This document shows, piece after piece, positions 9,436 through 22,108 of a stretch of DNA of 64,000 nt. This stretch comes from Closterium sp. Naga37s-1 (Eukaryota; Streptophyta; Zygnematophyceae; Desmidiales; Closteriaceae), in assembly GCA_947471745.1 (NCBI GenBank), contig CANJKZ010001038.1:310001-374000 (forward strand), given 5' to 3'. The number at the start of each line of letters is the position of its first letter. The stretch's first letter is position 1. The notes below the pieces were generated by a model. It ran no database searches. It saw nothing but the letters and a program-made list of their open reading frames with translations, and was not told where the DNA came from. Position numbers and translations under genes: made by a program.

Positions 9436-12400
9436 GTGGAGCTGCTTAGGCTGAGGGTAGATATCTATACTCTTGACTATGATGCTATCCTCACTGCCAT
9501 GTATGCATTGCCTACTAGTGATGAGGGTGACTGTTACCTGTGTGTTCCGCCTGACCCGGGCATTGAGACTGCTGCTGTAGGTGCTGGTGAGGCTGCTGCT
9601 CTAGGTGCTAGTGCGTCTGCTGCTCCAGGTGCTGGTGAGTCTGCTGCCCCAGGTGCTGGTGAGTCTGCTCTCTCAGGTACCACGTCGGCTCAGGCCTTAC
9701 ACACCTTCACCCTTGACTCGGGTGCTTCCCGCTCCTTCTTTCGAGACCGCACCACACTCACGCCGCTTAGTCGGCCAGTTGCGGTCTCCCTGGCAGACCC
9801 CTCTGGGGGTCCTGTCCTTGCCCACTTCTCCACTGTCTTACCGTGTCCGGCGGCCCCTTCTGGCACCCTGTCAGGTCTTTACCTCCCCTCGTTCTCTACG
9901 AACTCGGTGAGTGGTGCTGATCTACAGGATGGGGGGGGTTGACCAGTTCACTCCTGCGAGTCAGCGAGTGACCCACTGCACGTGTGCTCGGACGGGCCGA
10001 CACTTGGCCACGTTTACCCATCAGCCGGGGTCGAGCCTGTACACACTGACCACTGAGTCTCCTCCGGTTGCTGCTTCTGGTCAGGTAGCTGCGTCGGGTC
10101 AGGTGTTTGCTGCAGCGTCCAGGTCTGGTCCTGAGTCTGCCCCCTGCTCGTGTCGTCTCCTGTCTCACCAGACTCTCCTCTGGCACCACCGCCTTGGTCA
10201 CCCCTCCCTGCCTCGTCTCCAAGGCATGGCCTCCCGTGTCCTTGTCTCTGGTCTCCCCCGGTCCCTCCCTCCTCTTCGGCCTGCCCCTACCTGCGTTCTC
10301 TGCGTCGAGGGGCGGCAGCGCGCCGCTCCTCACTCCTCCGAGTTTCCTCCGACAGAGGCTCCGCTGCAGACACTTCACCTGGACGTGTGGGGCCCCGCCC
10401 GCGTCCGTGGACAGGGTCACGAGCGTTACTTCCTGCTGGTCGTTGATGACTACTCGCGTTACACCACAGTCTTCCCCTTGCGCACCAAGGGTGAGGTCAC
10501 TGAGGTGTTGATCGACTGGATCCGCGCAGCTCGTCTCCAGCTCAGAGAGAGTTTCGGCTCGGACTTTCCTGTTCTGCGTCTGCACTCCGACAGAGGCGGA
10601 GAGTTTTCCTCTGACCTTCTGCGAGCCTTCTGTCGTGCACAGGGCATCCGCCAGACGTTCACGCTTCCGGCCTCTCCACAGCAAAATGGGATTGCTGAGC
10701 GCCGCATTGGCATGGTCATGGACGTCGCTCGTACGTCCATGATTCATGCGGCTGCTCCCCATTTTCTGTGGCCGTTCGCGGTTCAGTACGCGGCGCATCA
10801 GATCAACCTTCAGCCCCGAGTCTCCTTGCCGGAGACCTCCCCTACTCTGCGGTGGCCAGGGAAGGTTGGCGATGCGTCTGCGTTTCGTGTCTGGGGATCT
10901 CGGGCTTTTGTCCGCGACTTGTCTGCGGACAAGCTGTCCCCCCGTGCTGTTCCCTGCGTCTTCCTTGGCTTCCCCCCTGACGCGCCTGGTTGGCAGTTTT
11001 ACCACCCCACCTCGCGCCGTGTTCTGTCCTCCCAGGACGTCACGTTTGACGAGTCGGTCCCCTTCTACCGTCTCTTCCCCTACCGCACTGCGCCCCTCCC
11101 CCCGCCGCCGCTCTTCCTCGCGCCAGGTCCCCCCCCCGGTAGACCCCCTTCCCCCTCAGGGTCCTGCCCCCTCAGGTGTGTCCCATGTAGACGCAGTCGA
11201 GCCTGTCGAGGTAGCTGTTGACTCAGGTGCGGGGCCTGGGGGTGCTGAGCCTGGGGGTGATGAGTCTGGGGGTGCTGAGCCTGGGGGTGCTGAGTCTGGA
11301 GGTGCTGAGCCTGGGGGTGCTGAGTCTGGTGGTGCTGAGCCTTGGGGTGCTGGGTCTGGGGGTGCTGAGCCTGGGGGTGCGGAGCCTGAGGGTGCTGGGC
11401 CTACTCGTGTGGAGTCTGGCGGTGCTGGGTCTGGGGGTCCCTCGGGTGCTTCGTCCCGGCGGGAGCTCCCCTCTCCTCAGGAGCTGCGCGAGTGGTTTGC
11501 TCGGCGCTGGAGCCGTGCTGCTGGAGCTGGAGGTACTGTTGGCGCTGGCGGTTCTGCTGCTACTGAGGGTGTTGGTGCCACGGGTTCCGGAGGTGCTCGT
11601 ACTGGAGGTACTGGAGCTGCTGGGCTTGGGGGTGCTCCTTGTGCTGGAGCTGCTGGTGGTGCTGGAGCTGCTGGTGGAGCTTCTGGAGCAGGTGCTGCTG
11701 GAGGTGCTGGAGTTGTGGCTGTCGAGTCTTCCGGTGGTCCGGCTGGAGCTAGAGCTGCTGGGGGTGTTGGCGCTGGAGGTGCTGCTGGCGCTGCTGCTTC
11801 TGAGGGTGCTGGAGTTGGCGGTGCTGCAGCTGGGGGTACTACTGGTGCTGGTGCTGCCGCTGGGGGTGCTGGTGCTGCCCCTGCTGGCTCTGGAGGCGCT
11901 GCGCGGCCACGGCCGTACTTCGTTCCGCTCCTTGAGCAGGTTCTTCGTCTCCCGCCTTCTGCTGGTCCTGCTCCTTCCTTTGAGTGTCCGCCACCTGTCC
12001 AGACTGAGTCGCAGTTATAGCCCGCCTCCCCACTGCCTGCTCCCTCTCCCTACACTGGTCCTACTGGAGGTCTTGCTGAGCGTCGTGCGCCTGCGTCTCG
12101 TCCTGCGTCGCCTGTTCGTGCTGCTCGCACTAGTAGTCGTGTTCCGCGTCCGCGTCCTCCTGCGGTCCCAGGCACACACCAGATGGCACTGCGTCCTTCC
12201 ACTGCTCCACTGCGTGTCCCGTTGCCGTCTCCTCCAGAGTCCTCTCTTCCTGCTCTTGCTGACCCGGAGTCTGACTCTCTTCGTGCTACCAGTCCTACTG
12301 TCACGCGTCTTCTGGCTACTGTTGTCACTGACCCTTCCTTTGCGTCCACTGCTGCGTCTGCCCTAGTTGCTGAGCTTGTCGACTTTGCTGCTCGCTGTCG

Positions 12401-14168
12401 TCTAGACTACACCGCTAGTCTCGTTGCTGAGTCTTTGTCTGTCTGTCCTCCGTCCGTCGGGGGTGAGTGTGCTCTTAGCACGGACGTCCTTGAGGACAGG
12501 CAGGAGGAGTTCCAGTGTTTTGCTGCTGCTTTGCCTCATCTCGTGTCCATGCTGATTGCCCCTGAGGGAGACCCAGATGCACCAGACATCCCGACTCCTC
12601 GATCGTACGCTGAGGCGATCGAGGGTCCCTACTCCTCACAGTGGCAGTCAGCCATGGACGCAGAGATGGCTTCCTGGAAGTCCATAGGCACCTACGTCGA
12701 CGAGGTTCCCCCACCTGGGGCGAACATCGTCAGTGGCATGTGGATTTTCAGGGTGAAGCGGCCGCCGGGTTCTCCGCCTGTCTTCAAGGCGCGTTACGTG
12801 GCTCGAGGCTTCAGTCAGCGGCAGGGAGTTGACTACTTCCAGACCTTCTCTCCCACCCCGAAGATGACCACTCTTCGGGTGCTTCTCCACATAGCCGCTC
12901 AGCGTGACTACGAGCTTCACTCTCTTGACTTCAGCACAGCTTTCTTGCAGGGCAGCCTGCACGAGGAGATCTGGCTGCGCCGCCCACCTGGCTTTACTGG
13001 GTCGTTTCCTCCTGGTACCCAGTGGAGCCTCCGGCGGCCAGTCTACGGTCTCCGCCAGGCGCCTCGTGAGTGGCACGACACACTGAGGACTACACTTGCG
13101 GCTCTTGGCTTTGCTCCTTCTACTGCTGACCCGTCGTTGTTTCTACGCACCGACACCTCTTTGCCGCCGTTCTACATCCTCGTGTACGTCGACGTCTTGG
13201 TCTTTGCCACTGCTGACACTGCTGGACTCGCCCACGTGAAGTCCGAGCTGCAGAAGAGACACACGTGCACAGACCTGGGTGAACTGCGCAGCTACCTTGG
13301 CTTGCAGATCACCCGGGACAGAGCACAGTGCACCATTACCCTGACTCAGTCACACATGGTGCAGCAGGTCCTTCAGCGCTTCGACTTCACGTACTCCTCG
13401 CCTCAGGCCACTCCTCTGTCTACTTGCCACTCGCTCTCAGCTCTGCCTTCCGATGAGTCCGTAGAGCCGAGTGGCCCGTACCCAGAGCTTGTTGGCTGCC
13501 TCATGTACCTGATGACCTGCACTCGACCTGACCTTGCATACCCTCTTAGCATCTTGGCACGCTATGTTGCTCCTGGGAGACACCGACCAGAGCACATGGC
13601 TGCAGCGAAGAGGGTGTTGCGCTACTTGTGCAGTACGTCGGGCATGGGGCTCGTGCTTGGAGGACGGGCTCGAGTTGTCCTCACAGGTCACGCAGACGCT
13701 TCTTGGGCTGGCGACCAGGCTACGCAGCGGTCGTCACAGGGTTACACCTTCAGCCTTGGTTCCGGCTCTGTCTCGTGGCGGTCTACCCGCTCGTCTTCTG
13801 TTCTCGGCTCCAGCTGTGAGGCTGAGATCTACGCGGGGGCCATGGCTGCACAGGAGCTACGCTGGCTCACCTACCTGCTGACTGACCTAGGAGAGCCGCC
13901 TCGTTCTCCTCCAGTTCTGTACGTAGACAACAAGGCCATGCTGGCCTTGTGTAGGGAGCACAGACTAGAGCACAGAACGAAGCACATTGCTCTTCGCTAC
14001 TTCCTTGCTCGTGAGCTGCAGCAGCGTGGTCAGCTGCGCCTTGCTTACGTGGCCTCTCAGGCCAACACTGCTGATATCTTTACTAAGGCACTTCCGCCTT
14101 GTGATCATCAGCGCTTTTGTACAATGCTAGGTCTTGTGCCTACTTGGCCTCACTTGCTCACTGCTTGA
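9436..14168 (+). pseudogene. Copia pol polyprotein of element A (broken, RT-dead)
   Basis: Starts at the end of gag (ELLRLRVDIYTLDYDAIL) and runs through protease (DSGAS near 9717), GAG-pre-integrase (LLWHHRLGHPS near 10180), integrase (LDVWGP, HSDRGGEF near 10590, NGIAERR near 10690), a repetitive GGAEPGG linker, RT and RNase H to TGA at 14168. Lesions against sister element B are an extra G in the G run at 9931-9938, an extra C in the C run near 11130, a G-to-T nonsense change giving TAG at 12018-12020, and loss of gag. At 13185-13196 the RT box reads YVDV instead of YVDD, removing a catalytic aspartate. RNase H otherwise looks intact. This copy cannot make its own functional RT. Confidence 0.93.
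11221..11450 (+). repeat. 15 bp coding tandem repeat (GGAEP linker) in A
   Basis: About a dozen imperfect copies of gggggtgctgagcct encode GGAEP/GGAES pentapeptides between integrase and RT. Element B has the same array at 30165-30330 with a different copy number, so the linker behaves as a coding VNTR. Confidence 0.85.
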
Positions 14169-14365
14169 CCTTGCTTGTACTGTGATCCATCTATACCTGC
14201 ACTTGCTTGTTTACCTTTATATATAATCTTGCATGTGAACTGGCCTTGTGGCCTTGAACTTGTGCTCGGAATGTGTGGTGACGTTGTGATCCACCCTGAG
14301 CTTACTGTGCTTTGCTTGACTGGTCTTGTGACCTCTTGTTCTCCCCCACTTTGCCTATGGGGGTG

Positions 14366-14492
14366 TGTCAAACTTATATGCTATAGTCTGTGTAGGCTGT
14401 AGTGGGGTAGAAAATATGGGGTACAACACTTTTAGGTTTTCCTACTTGTACCCACCTGTTTCCTAGTGCATTCATCCCTCGTTATTCTCACA
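14366..14492 (+). repeat. 3' LTR of element A (127 bp)
   Basis: Matches the 5' LTR at all but about three positions (one in the gtagacaatat/gtagaaaatat stretch, two near the end). It is preceded by the purine tract tatgggggtg and followed by the duplicated target ATACA. Confidence 0.93.
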
Positions 14493-14659
14493 ATACATGA
14501 TAACATAACACCTTTCAAAGCAATAAGGAAATTGCATTGTTTTTTCACAGTACTGTTTCAATGGTCCCTATACAGCTATTGAAATTGGATCTAAAACAAA
14601 GCGAACCAGCTACTGTAGTCAAAGCAATTGGCGAAATCTTACCCAGCCGTAACTTCGAA

Positions 14660-17600
14660 CCTTCAGCCAATCACGGGTGTGAAGAATTTTGCGCCCAAAC
14701 AAACCAGGTAACTTTGGGCAACTTTCCCGAAGCGCCCATCGCCAAACATACTCTCTCGTAACTGAACCGTACGTTGTTCCCAGGTAACCTTTCGGAACCC
14801 TAAAATGATCATGCCCAACCAGCCACGCCTTTTTTGGGATGAGGGCAGATTATTACCTCGTAGAACGCACTGTTGTACTCGCACTCCTCCGCGATGTCAC
14901 TCTCTACGTGAGCGAGCATATGTTGGAATTGGTTCCTTTGCACAATGAATTCTGACCATTGGCGGCGGTTTGACGCTCGAAAGGGTCGCTTGACACTGCT
15001 CTTGTGGAAGGTTTCATACATATTTGTTGAATACTCTTCAGGCAACCCGCCTCTTTTGATGGCATCCACGTAGTGAACCGTCATATGCACCTTGATGAGC
15101 TTCCACGACAACGCTTGTTCTGGAAATGCCAACTTTTGTTTCCGAATCATGCTGAAAAAGGGTGAAATGGGTGGAATGTGGATCATATGTGAACACAAAC
15201 ATAGGGGGGAAACACATGGACGGGACCCTGAACCAACAATGGGGTTCCGAGCATGTCATGAAGGATGTGCTACCACATGTGTTGAAACGGGAATGGCCTG
15301 CAATACCAAGAATAAGGCACGATAAGGGCAGAAGGGGAAAGAATAGTTGTGGGAGAATCGAAGTGAAACCAAGGGAGAGGGTAGATGCAAAGTACAATCT
15401 GGCCAACGTGATTGGACGTAAAACGGGGGGAATGGGTATGTGGAAATTCCTTGGTCTGGCCTGGTGCGTGATGGGTAAAGTATGGACTGGCTGATGGCAC
15501 TTGAATATCCCCACGATGGGTGAAATAGGGCGCTGAAGGAAGAGTAGGAGCATGAGACCTGCTGCTAAAAAAACAAGGAACCACCAGTGGGCGGCAGAAG
15601 GGGTATGCCTTGGTGAGTGATGGGGGGGAGATATGGGGAGTATGAAATACAAGTATAGGAAAAAGGGAAGGACAGAGTGCACATTGGGCATGAAGGGGAT
15701 TTGGTGGATACATATGCTGCAGAACAGAAATTACAATGCGCCTACCTATGTGATTTAAGCACGACGTCTGCAAGACTGGCGTTGTGTGGTGTCGGGGACG
15801 AAAGGTACAGTTATACCAATCCAAGAACCCCTTCACCGCATCCATCTCATCATCTAACATAAGACCTTCGAGTATGAAAACAGCAGCCTACATGACCGCA
15901 CGGTGCTCTACAGCAGAAACGTTTGCACCCGATTGAGAGTAGCCTCCAGGCTGAGGCAAGTTCATTCGTGCAATGCGTCCATGCTGCCACAGCCATGTGA
16001 GGCGCCTAGAGCATTGCGGGAAAGGTTTTTTGCGGGGATTGACATGAGAAATGTGTAGGGATGGTTTAGAGTTTGAAAAGGGAGAGCGGAATGGTGAGAG
16101 TGGTAAAGGCAAGAAAAACCTAAAGGGAGAGGGCACAGGGGAGTGGGGAATGGGCCGGTTGGGGGACAGGGCGGATAAGGGGATAGAGAAGGTGAGGGGG
16201 GTTGATGGCAGGGTGAGGGGACAGGGCGGATTAGGGGATGACGGGGGAGGGCAAAGGGATGTGAGGGGGTTGAAGCATGTGAGGGGATTAAGGGGGGCCT
16301 CATGGTTGTGAGCAGTCGTCAGTGTAGGTGAGGGGATGATGGGTTGATGGGCTTCAATGGAATTAAAAACTTGAGGATGATTGAATGTAGGCATACAAGT
16401 GACAAAGAAGAACGAGATGGAGATGCGAAAAAGGTGCTCACTGATCAAGTAAACCGTTCTTAGCACTATCAGTCAAGGCCAATGCATCTCGAATGTATGT
16501 CCAAATGCCGATATCAGATTGGTGCAGGGCATCTGGCATCAATGCCAGGTACGGGTTCCCCCAGTCAGTACTGGCAAACCTCCATTCCGAGAAGAAGCAC
16601 TGCATTGGAACAGATTGGTACAACTATGCACAGATCAGCTCTGCTCAATCGTCCATCAAAGCATTGGGCTGCATCTAGCTTCTTATTGACTCACGGGTAT
16701 CGGGAAGGTGGACCAGTCCTGTGCATATTTCTTTGCCATGGTCTTGCCAGTTTCGAAAAACATATTGTACTTATTCAGAATGAACCTCTGCTGCTTCACG
16801 TTCCTCGCTACAAATCGCATTTCAAGGTCGTCCATCTTGTCCGATGTAGCGTAGCACAAGGAGCAGGGTCTTTTGCTGTTGTGCTGAAATGTGCCTGAGA
16901 CTTTGCAACTCTCGGGATATTCGCGCGCGTAACAGTACAGCAACGGCCACACGGAGCGGATATGACCAGTCGGGTCAAACCACATGCATCCGATCAAGCT
17001 GTGCATGTAAAAACCGAAGGCAGATTCAGTAGGTGTCATATAGTGCAATAACATTGGGGAAGGGAGGTGATGGTGCTCACCTGTTGCTTGCATCGATGAG
17101 CGGCTGCAGAACAATCTTCATGCACTTATGAAAATAGTTCCGTTTTGACCTTGCTAGGCCATTTTGAGTTACACATAGGCAGCATAGCAACCAGTTGTTT
17201 GGCATGCAGTCTCAACCTATGATCCACTGCAATGTTTGCCATGGAAATCACCACAGGCCAAACCTTTTGCGTGTCATTTTTGCTTAGCTGAGTAACTTCG
17301 GAGTAAACAATCATTGAAGCAATCACACCATCGGGATACCCACGTTCCCTTTGCAAATGAAGAGTAGGGTATGAAAACGATTCCAGCCAAGTATGGATAT
17401 GAAGGGGGATTGGCCTATGTAATTGGATGAATGGGTTACATGATGTGTCACAGACAAGGTACAGTAGAAGAGAACAAAAAGTATGATAGGCGCACGCATG
17501 CACAGCTTTCAATCCATTTGGCTTATATATAAGCAGCGCTTATATAGATATGAACAGGTGACTATATATTAGCGTGCATAGAAAGGGAAAGAGTATGCCA

Positions 17601-20179
17601 GGTGGGAATGTTTTGAAACAAGCAATCACACCTTTGCCCTTATCCACCAGCCACTGTGTTGTGGACGATCTAATACTCAAACATTATTGACATGATTTTC
17701 ACTTGGATGCAGGGCAAAACCCTTGTGGTTGCTCCTGTTCTCGAAAATAGTCTTCGCAATCTAAGCGAGGGTCGTATCACAGTGGGTGCTTTGAAGAAAT
17801 CTGGAGTATGTAAAAAAAGGTTTGATGAATGGAGAAATGCATGCAGCATGATGCACGTGGCAGAATGGGGAATGAACAGAGCAACACGATACAGGGGAAT
17901 GGGGGGAATGTCATGCCTTGAAGCGTATGGGGGTACGGGGACTAAATGTGGCAGCTGAGTGTAAACGAGACGTAGGATTATAGTGGCTTCATGTATGGGG
18001 GCATGGGGACAGAAACTGGCAGCAAGGCACAATGGACTGGGGGAGGTGGACAGAGCATGAGGCGCGTGGACAGCGGAGCATGTAAGAGGCCGAAAAGTTT
18101 AGGATAATGATAGGATGGGAAGTGCTTGAAGCGCAAGGGTGAAGGGAGATTAGATAAGCTAGCAGGACATGGGAAACTGATGGGATGTAAAAGGCTTAAA
18201 GCAAGGTTGCATTTTCCTAGGGGTGGTTTTTGGGGGCATTGTTAGTGCTCACCCTTTGGCGCTTGCTGATTCAAGGGCGAATTATCCAGTGTATGGAAAG
18301 CTGGTGCGAAGAATTGAAACCAGGCCGGCGATACCAACCATTTCGTACGGGGGTTGGCTTGGGGAAACACACCGCGGAAGGGGGAAAATCAAGCGAATGG
18401 TGGAAACAGGGAAGCGGAGATGACAAAACTGAGTCGATTAACCAGACAAAGCGAGTGATAAACCAGTGAGAGCATCAACCACTAAACGTAGAAACTACAA
18501 ACTTAATAGCAGGAAACGTGGCAATCGTTCCCTAATCGTCACGACGACATAGCCCACGAGTAGCGACATCGCGTCTAGCTCGCGACGTGGTCGCCTACGC
18601 GGTTCGTCGTTTTCCCGTCCTCGCCCCCTCCTCGGCGCCGTGTCGCTATCTTGCCTCTTTCGTTCTTCTCACTACATTTTCACCCCGCAAACCTGTTCCG
18701 TCACTTTTGTCTGGCGACTCTCCCCTGCATTTCCGCCCTAAATCACCGGCCGTCAGCGAAGCACGCGGTGGGCGTGGCGGGGCCGCACTATTTGGTGGGC
18801 GTCGACGTGTCGCTGCCGCGCGCCTCCTCCTCCGCCAACCTCTCCGCGCATATGGTCGCTCCTGCTGCGACTTCCGTTGCAGCACTGCGCGGTGAGGGCG
18901 AGGGGCAGCGGGAAGCCGCAAGAGCAGCGGGAGTGGGCGTTGAGGGGGCGAGGAAGGACCGTGACGACAGCAGGGGCGCTGTGTTGAACGATGCAGAGAG
19001 GCAGTCGCCGCAGAAGTCACCCGCGTACGTGATGGTGCCTCGCCAGCGCACCTTGTATTTGCGCCCCTTCCCCGCCGCCCAATCCGCCCACGCCCCCTCC
19101 CGTTTCTACCTCACCGCGCCCTCCTCCCCTGGCCTCAGTCGCCCTGGAAGCACCGACAGAGCCCGCTATTCCAAGCAGAGCTAAGGGGGCTGAGAGCGAC
19201 AGCGAGCGTTCGGGCCAAGGCGTGCTCCCCCGCCAGACCATTCTCCCCCTGCGCTTCCCACACGCCTCTCGCGGCTCTGCGGGTGGCCTCCCCAGACCCG
19301 CGCGCGCCTGCAGCAGCGGAGGCGTGCGGGCGGGGGGGGGGGAGCGGGGTAGTGGGGCGGAAGGGGAGGAAGAGGGGTGCGGAGGGGAGGAGGGGAAGGA
19401 CGTGGCGGAACTGAGGCAAAAGGTGATGATGCCAGGGGGCGCCACATCGCCCTCCCCGCCTCGACTCCTCATCGCCGCCACATCGCAGCATCGCCTCCTC
19501 ATCGGCGCGCCGCATCATGGGAGTGGCAATGAATGAAAAGAAGGTATGAAGCACGGCAGGAATCGGTAGCTGAAAAGTAAGACGTACAAGGCAGGAACGT
19601 GCATTATGATAGTACCTCAAGGGTGTCGGCGTGTTTGAGGGGAAAAAACACCAGTTTCCCATCATCCAAGATCCCTGGAACCTCCACTATTGTTGTTTTC
19701 CAGGATTGAGCTCGACTCCCCCAGTTATCAGCAGCCCACTTCTGCGCATCCTTGATGCTCTTCCACTTGCGTGCCTCAGCAATATCGAAGTTGGAACGCG
19801 ACAACAAATGAAGTAACCACTTGCTCTCCTCTACCGTCATGCCCTGACCTTTGCGGAAACTTTGCATTAGCAAGGGGAGTTCCTTTTTTGTGTCAAAACT
19901 CATGTTCCGATAATCCTGAAAAAGGCCATTCAACTGCAACCAATGACTTTTGTTATTGCAATGTGGGCTGGGTATGTCGTCCAAGATATTCTCCGGGAGT
20001 GGGTAATTGGAATCGGGGTGGGAATGCATGGGTGTTGGACTTTCATGGTGCGCATGAGCTCGTAGATCTGGCGTTACATCGCCATCCAACGTCCTTGGGC
20101 GCTTCCTTACATGCGCTTCTTCTCTTGGCTGTTGGACAACTTTGCCATGTTCGTAAAGGTTGTACGCCTCCAAGAAACC
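14660..20179 (-). pseudogene. Plavaka-family transposase, spliced, damaged
   Basis: Probable exons (high to low): 20179-19616, ~17348-17081, 16998-16695, ~16604-16442, 15983-~15812, 15151-14857, and a last exon ending near 14660; most have visible GT/AG sites. Conserved Plavaka-type blocks occur in order: RKWKSIKDAQKW with IVEVPG, then GVIASMIVYSEVTQLS with VWPVVISMANI, FDPTGHIRSVWPLLYCYARE YPESC with CSLC, NPYLALMPDALHQSDIGIW, EEMDAVKGFLDWY-like, and VHMTVHYVDAIKRGG with ETFHKSSVKRPFRASNRR. The first exon starts after an acceptor (TTAG), so a further 5' exon is missing from this model. Two lesions suggest inactivity: an in-frame TAG at 15888-15890 within an otherwise continuous exon, and a +1 shift at the TTTT run 17143-17146 needed to join the blocks. 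The family call is by recalled motif order and needs a profile search. Confidence 0.68.
18540..19560. other. GC-rich island inside the transposase gene
   Basis: About 1 kb of much higher GC than its surroundings lies inside the large gap between the first and second recognised transposase exons (19615-17349). It holds a 177-codon plus-strand frame (18651-19184) and overlapping minus-strand frames. The composition is proline-, arginine- and serine-rich and I recognise no family. It may be a captured host segment or a separate insertion; direct evidence for either is lacking. Confidence 0.4.
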
Positions 20180-20517
20180 CTAAGGCCGTGGAACTGCGAG
20201 GGTCAAATGGCGATCACGAAGGTGCAGGTGCCAAACAGTGTGACGGTGGTACTTGCTACGGTTGTTCACGGCGTTCGCTGTCCGTCTAGTTTGGATTGAG
20301 AACGCACCACCTTTACGGCAGCATACAAAAGTACACGTGTATGAGCACTCACCAACTTAATCAAAGCACACTTTCTTACAAGAACATGCCAACGACGCTT
20401 TAGTCTCATTCAACACCATCAATCATTACATATGTCTTGGAAAAAGCAGCGTTTGTCTTACAACTATGCTACTCCACACAAGTACTAAGATTCATTCAAG
20501 ATTTTTTCCTCTGCTCC

Positions 20518-21533
20518 CTATAATAGTAGCAAAAAATAAGTCCGCAACTCCTCCCACCAGGTCGTGGATGAACCACACAGTGCAATATGGTCGGGACTGG
20601 CAAAGTCCGTCTCCACTAGATGCTGCATGTACTTGATGACGTAGATGCCACACTCCCAGTCATTGGGCTGTTGTATCGCTTGCGAAACCATATAACACAA
20701 TCGTTGTTGAATGGATTATTAGCAGTGCACTAGGACATGGCTAAACGCTGAACACTAAAAGCACAAACGGATGGGGGTCTTACGTCGACTGTACAGTCCC
20801 GCTTCCCATGTGTCCGTCTGGGAGTCAGAAATCCAGGGGCGGTACGCCCTTAGCTGCTGCCTGAGATTACAGTGGGGGGTGTTTGCTTGGTAACGTAAAA
20901 GTCACTGCACGCGTATTAGCCACAGGCACCATTCGACACACGAAAGCACTGACCGTCGTATGTGGGCGTGGAAACCTGAATGCATACTCGAGGAATCAGA
21001 GTGCCAAATGCGCGTGGAGAGGGGCAGGTGGTCCTTTTTAGCGTCCTGGTCATTCTGTAGGATGACCAGGCTCCAATGATTACTGCACACTGCATATAAC
21101 AGTGCCATGCATTCACATGGAGGGAAGGGCATTGACGGCTTATTAGGAAACGTACTCAAGATGGATCGGGATGAAAGCCCATCTATAGGACAGAATGTTG
21201 TCCCTCGTAGCGTATTGAATAGTTGTGGTCGTTGCTTTTGGCCGACTGATGAGCGGGTAGAACAACGTCCCACGGTATATTCATGCCTGATCATCATTGT
21301 GGGCATTGTAATTAAGCAATATGGGCAGCACAATGTTGTCGTTATATCGCAAAAGCTTTGTTTGAGCACGCATATACTAACAGTGCTAACCACTCTATAA
21401 TATCACCAGTCAGCCATTCTTCAACGTCCAGTGTTCTAGCCTGCTCGCGACCTAGTGTCAGATATGTGCGATATTCGGGGTAGGGCATAGAATACGGGAT
21501 GAACGTTGCGGTTGCCGTGTCCGATGTAGCCAT
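20518..21533 (-). CDS. Ulp1-type (C48) cysteine protease, spliced
   Basis: De-SUMOylating-protease-like enzyme encoded by the transposon region. The start ATG is taken at 21533 (MATSDTATATFIPYSM). Exon 1 carries TLDVEEWLTGDIIEWLALL, the helix that opens Ulp1 domains. Exon 2 (about 21280 to 20965) carries NHWSLVIL and then RIWHSDSSS, supplying the catalytic His and Asp. A short exon (about 20880-20785, LRQQLRAYRPWISD) ends at a GTAAGA donor. The last exon (about 20690-20518) has QQPNDWECGIYVIKYM, supplying the oxyanion Gln and catalytic Cys, and ends at TAG. All four catalytic residues are present, unlike the damaged transposase beside it. Exact exon ends are provisional, and its target is unknown. 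Confidence 0.7.
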
Positions 21534-22108
21534 GGCGATGGTCAGTCCTATGGGCACAGGTGAATTGAAAGGGTTTGCTAGTCCCAACTACTCGTTGCCT
21601 TGTTAGAGGGTTCCTTGTTATAGGTGATAGGTAGTGGCAATATAAACGATACATGAAATACTTGTTGAGGTTACCTGACCCACTAGATGATAAGCGTTGC
21701 ATCAATGTGGTTGCCCCCGAATGACGGCGTCGCATTGCTTTGTGACATGTGTGTGGTCTAATCTGGGTGAGTTTTCCAACTTTGTAATTGTCGAACGATG
21801 TGATGGTCGTGAAGGCCGCTGCTCCCCTGCACCGATAGGGTCGCACTGGACGCGACATCGAGTCCCTCTAAAGCCATCAAGTGACTGTACAGTCACCCTC
21901 ATCAACCCTAGGGGTTCGGATGAGGCCGAAACTGTTCACAGGGTTTTCGGTTAGCCTGGCCGCAACTGACGGACATCCGTGGATTGACACCAGTTTATCC
22001 ACGATTCAGGAGTGGCCAGTGAGAGACTCTGCAGCGCTGTAGCTCGCACTCCCCATGCCGAGCAGTGACTAATCGCTATGCTAGTTTGACTTCCTCCATT
22101 AATCTATT
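21534..22108. promoter_or_regulatory. Divergent intergenic region with 16 bp palindrome
   Basis: Lies between the start of the minus-strand Ulp1 gene and the plus-strand accessory gene, so it should carry both promoters. A perfect 16 bp palindrome, GTGACTGTACAGTCAC, sits at 21881-21896, a plausible dimeric binding site. Its 12 bp core GACTGTACAGTC recurs at 20787-20798, but there it lies inside a Ulp1 exon. No TATA box was assigned. Confidence 0.45.

Larger units (their letters stand above)
8814..14492 (+). mobile_element. Copia LTR retrotransposon A, gag deleted
   Basis: A complete LTR-to-LTR element of 5.68 kb. LTRs 8814-8940 and 14366-14492 are 127 bp each and differ at about three positions. 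The 5 bp target duplication ATACA lies at 8809-8813 and 14493-14497. The PBS follows the 5' LTR and a purine tract precedes the 3' LTR. The GC-rich leader runs straight into the region encoding the end of gag, so most of gag is missing. The polyprotein frame is broken four ways and the RT active site is mutated. Confidence 0.95.

Noticed and set aside
14271..14303. A short frame after RNase H in A, B, C and I reads like a 2A peptide (GDVVIHPEL; GDVVIHPGL in C)
   Set aside because: The 2A mechanism needs D-V/I-E-x-N-P-G-P; here the E, N and final P are absent and G is mostly E. Conservation is at DNA level and also present in non-coding element I.
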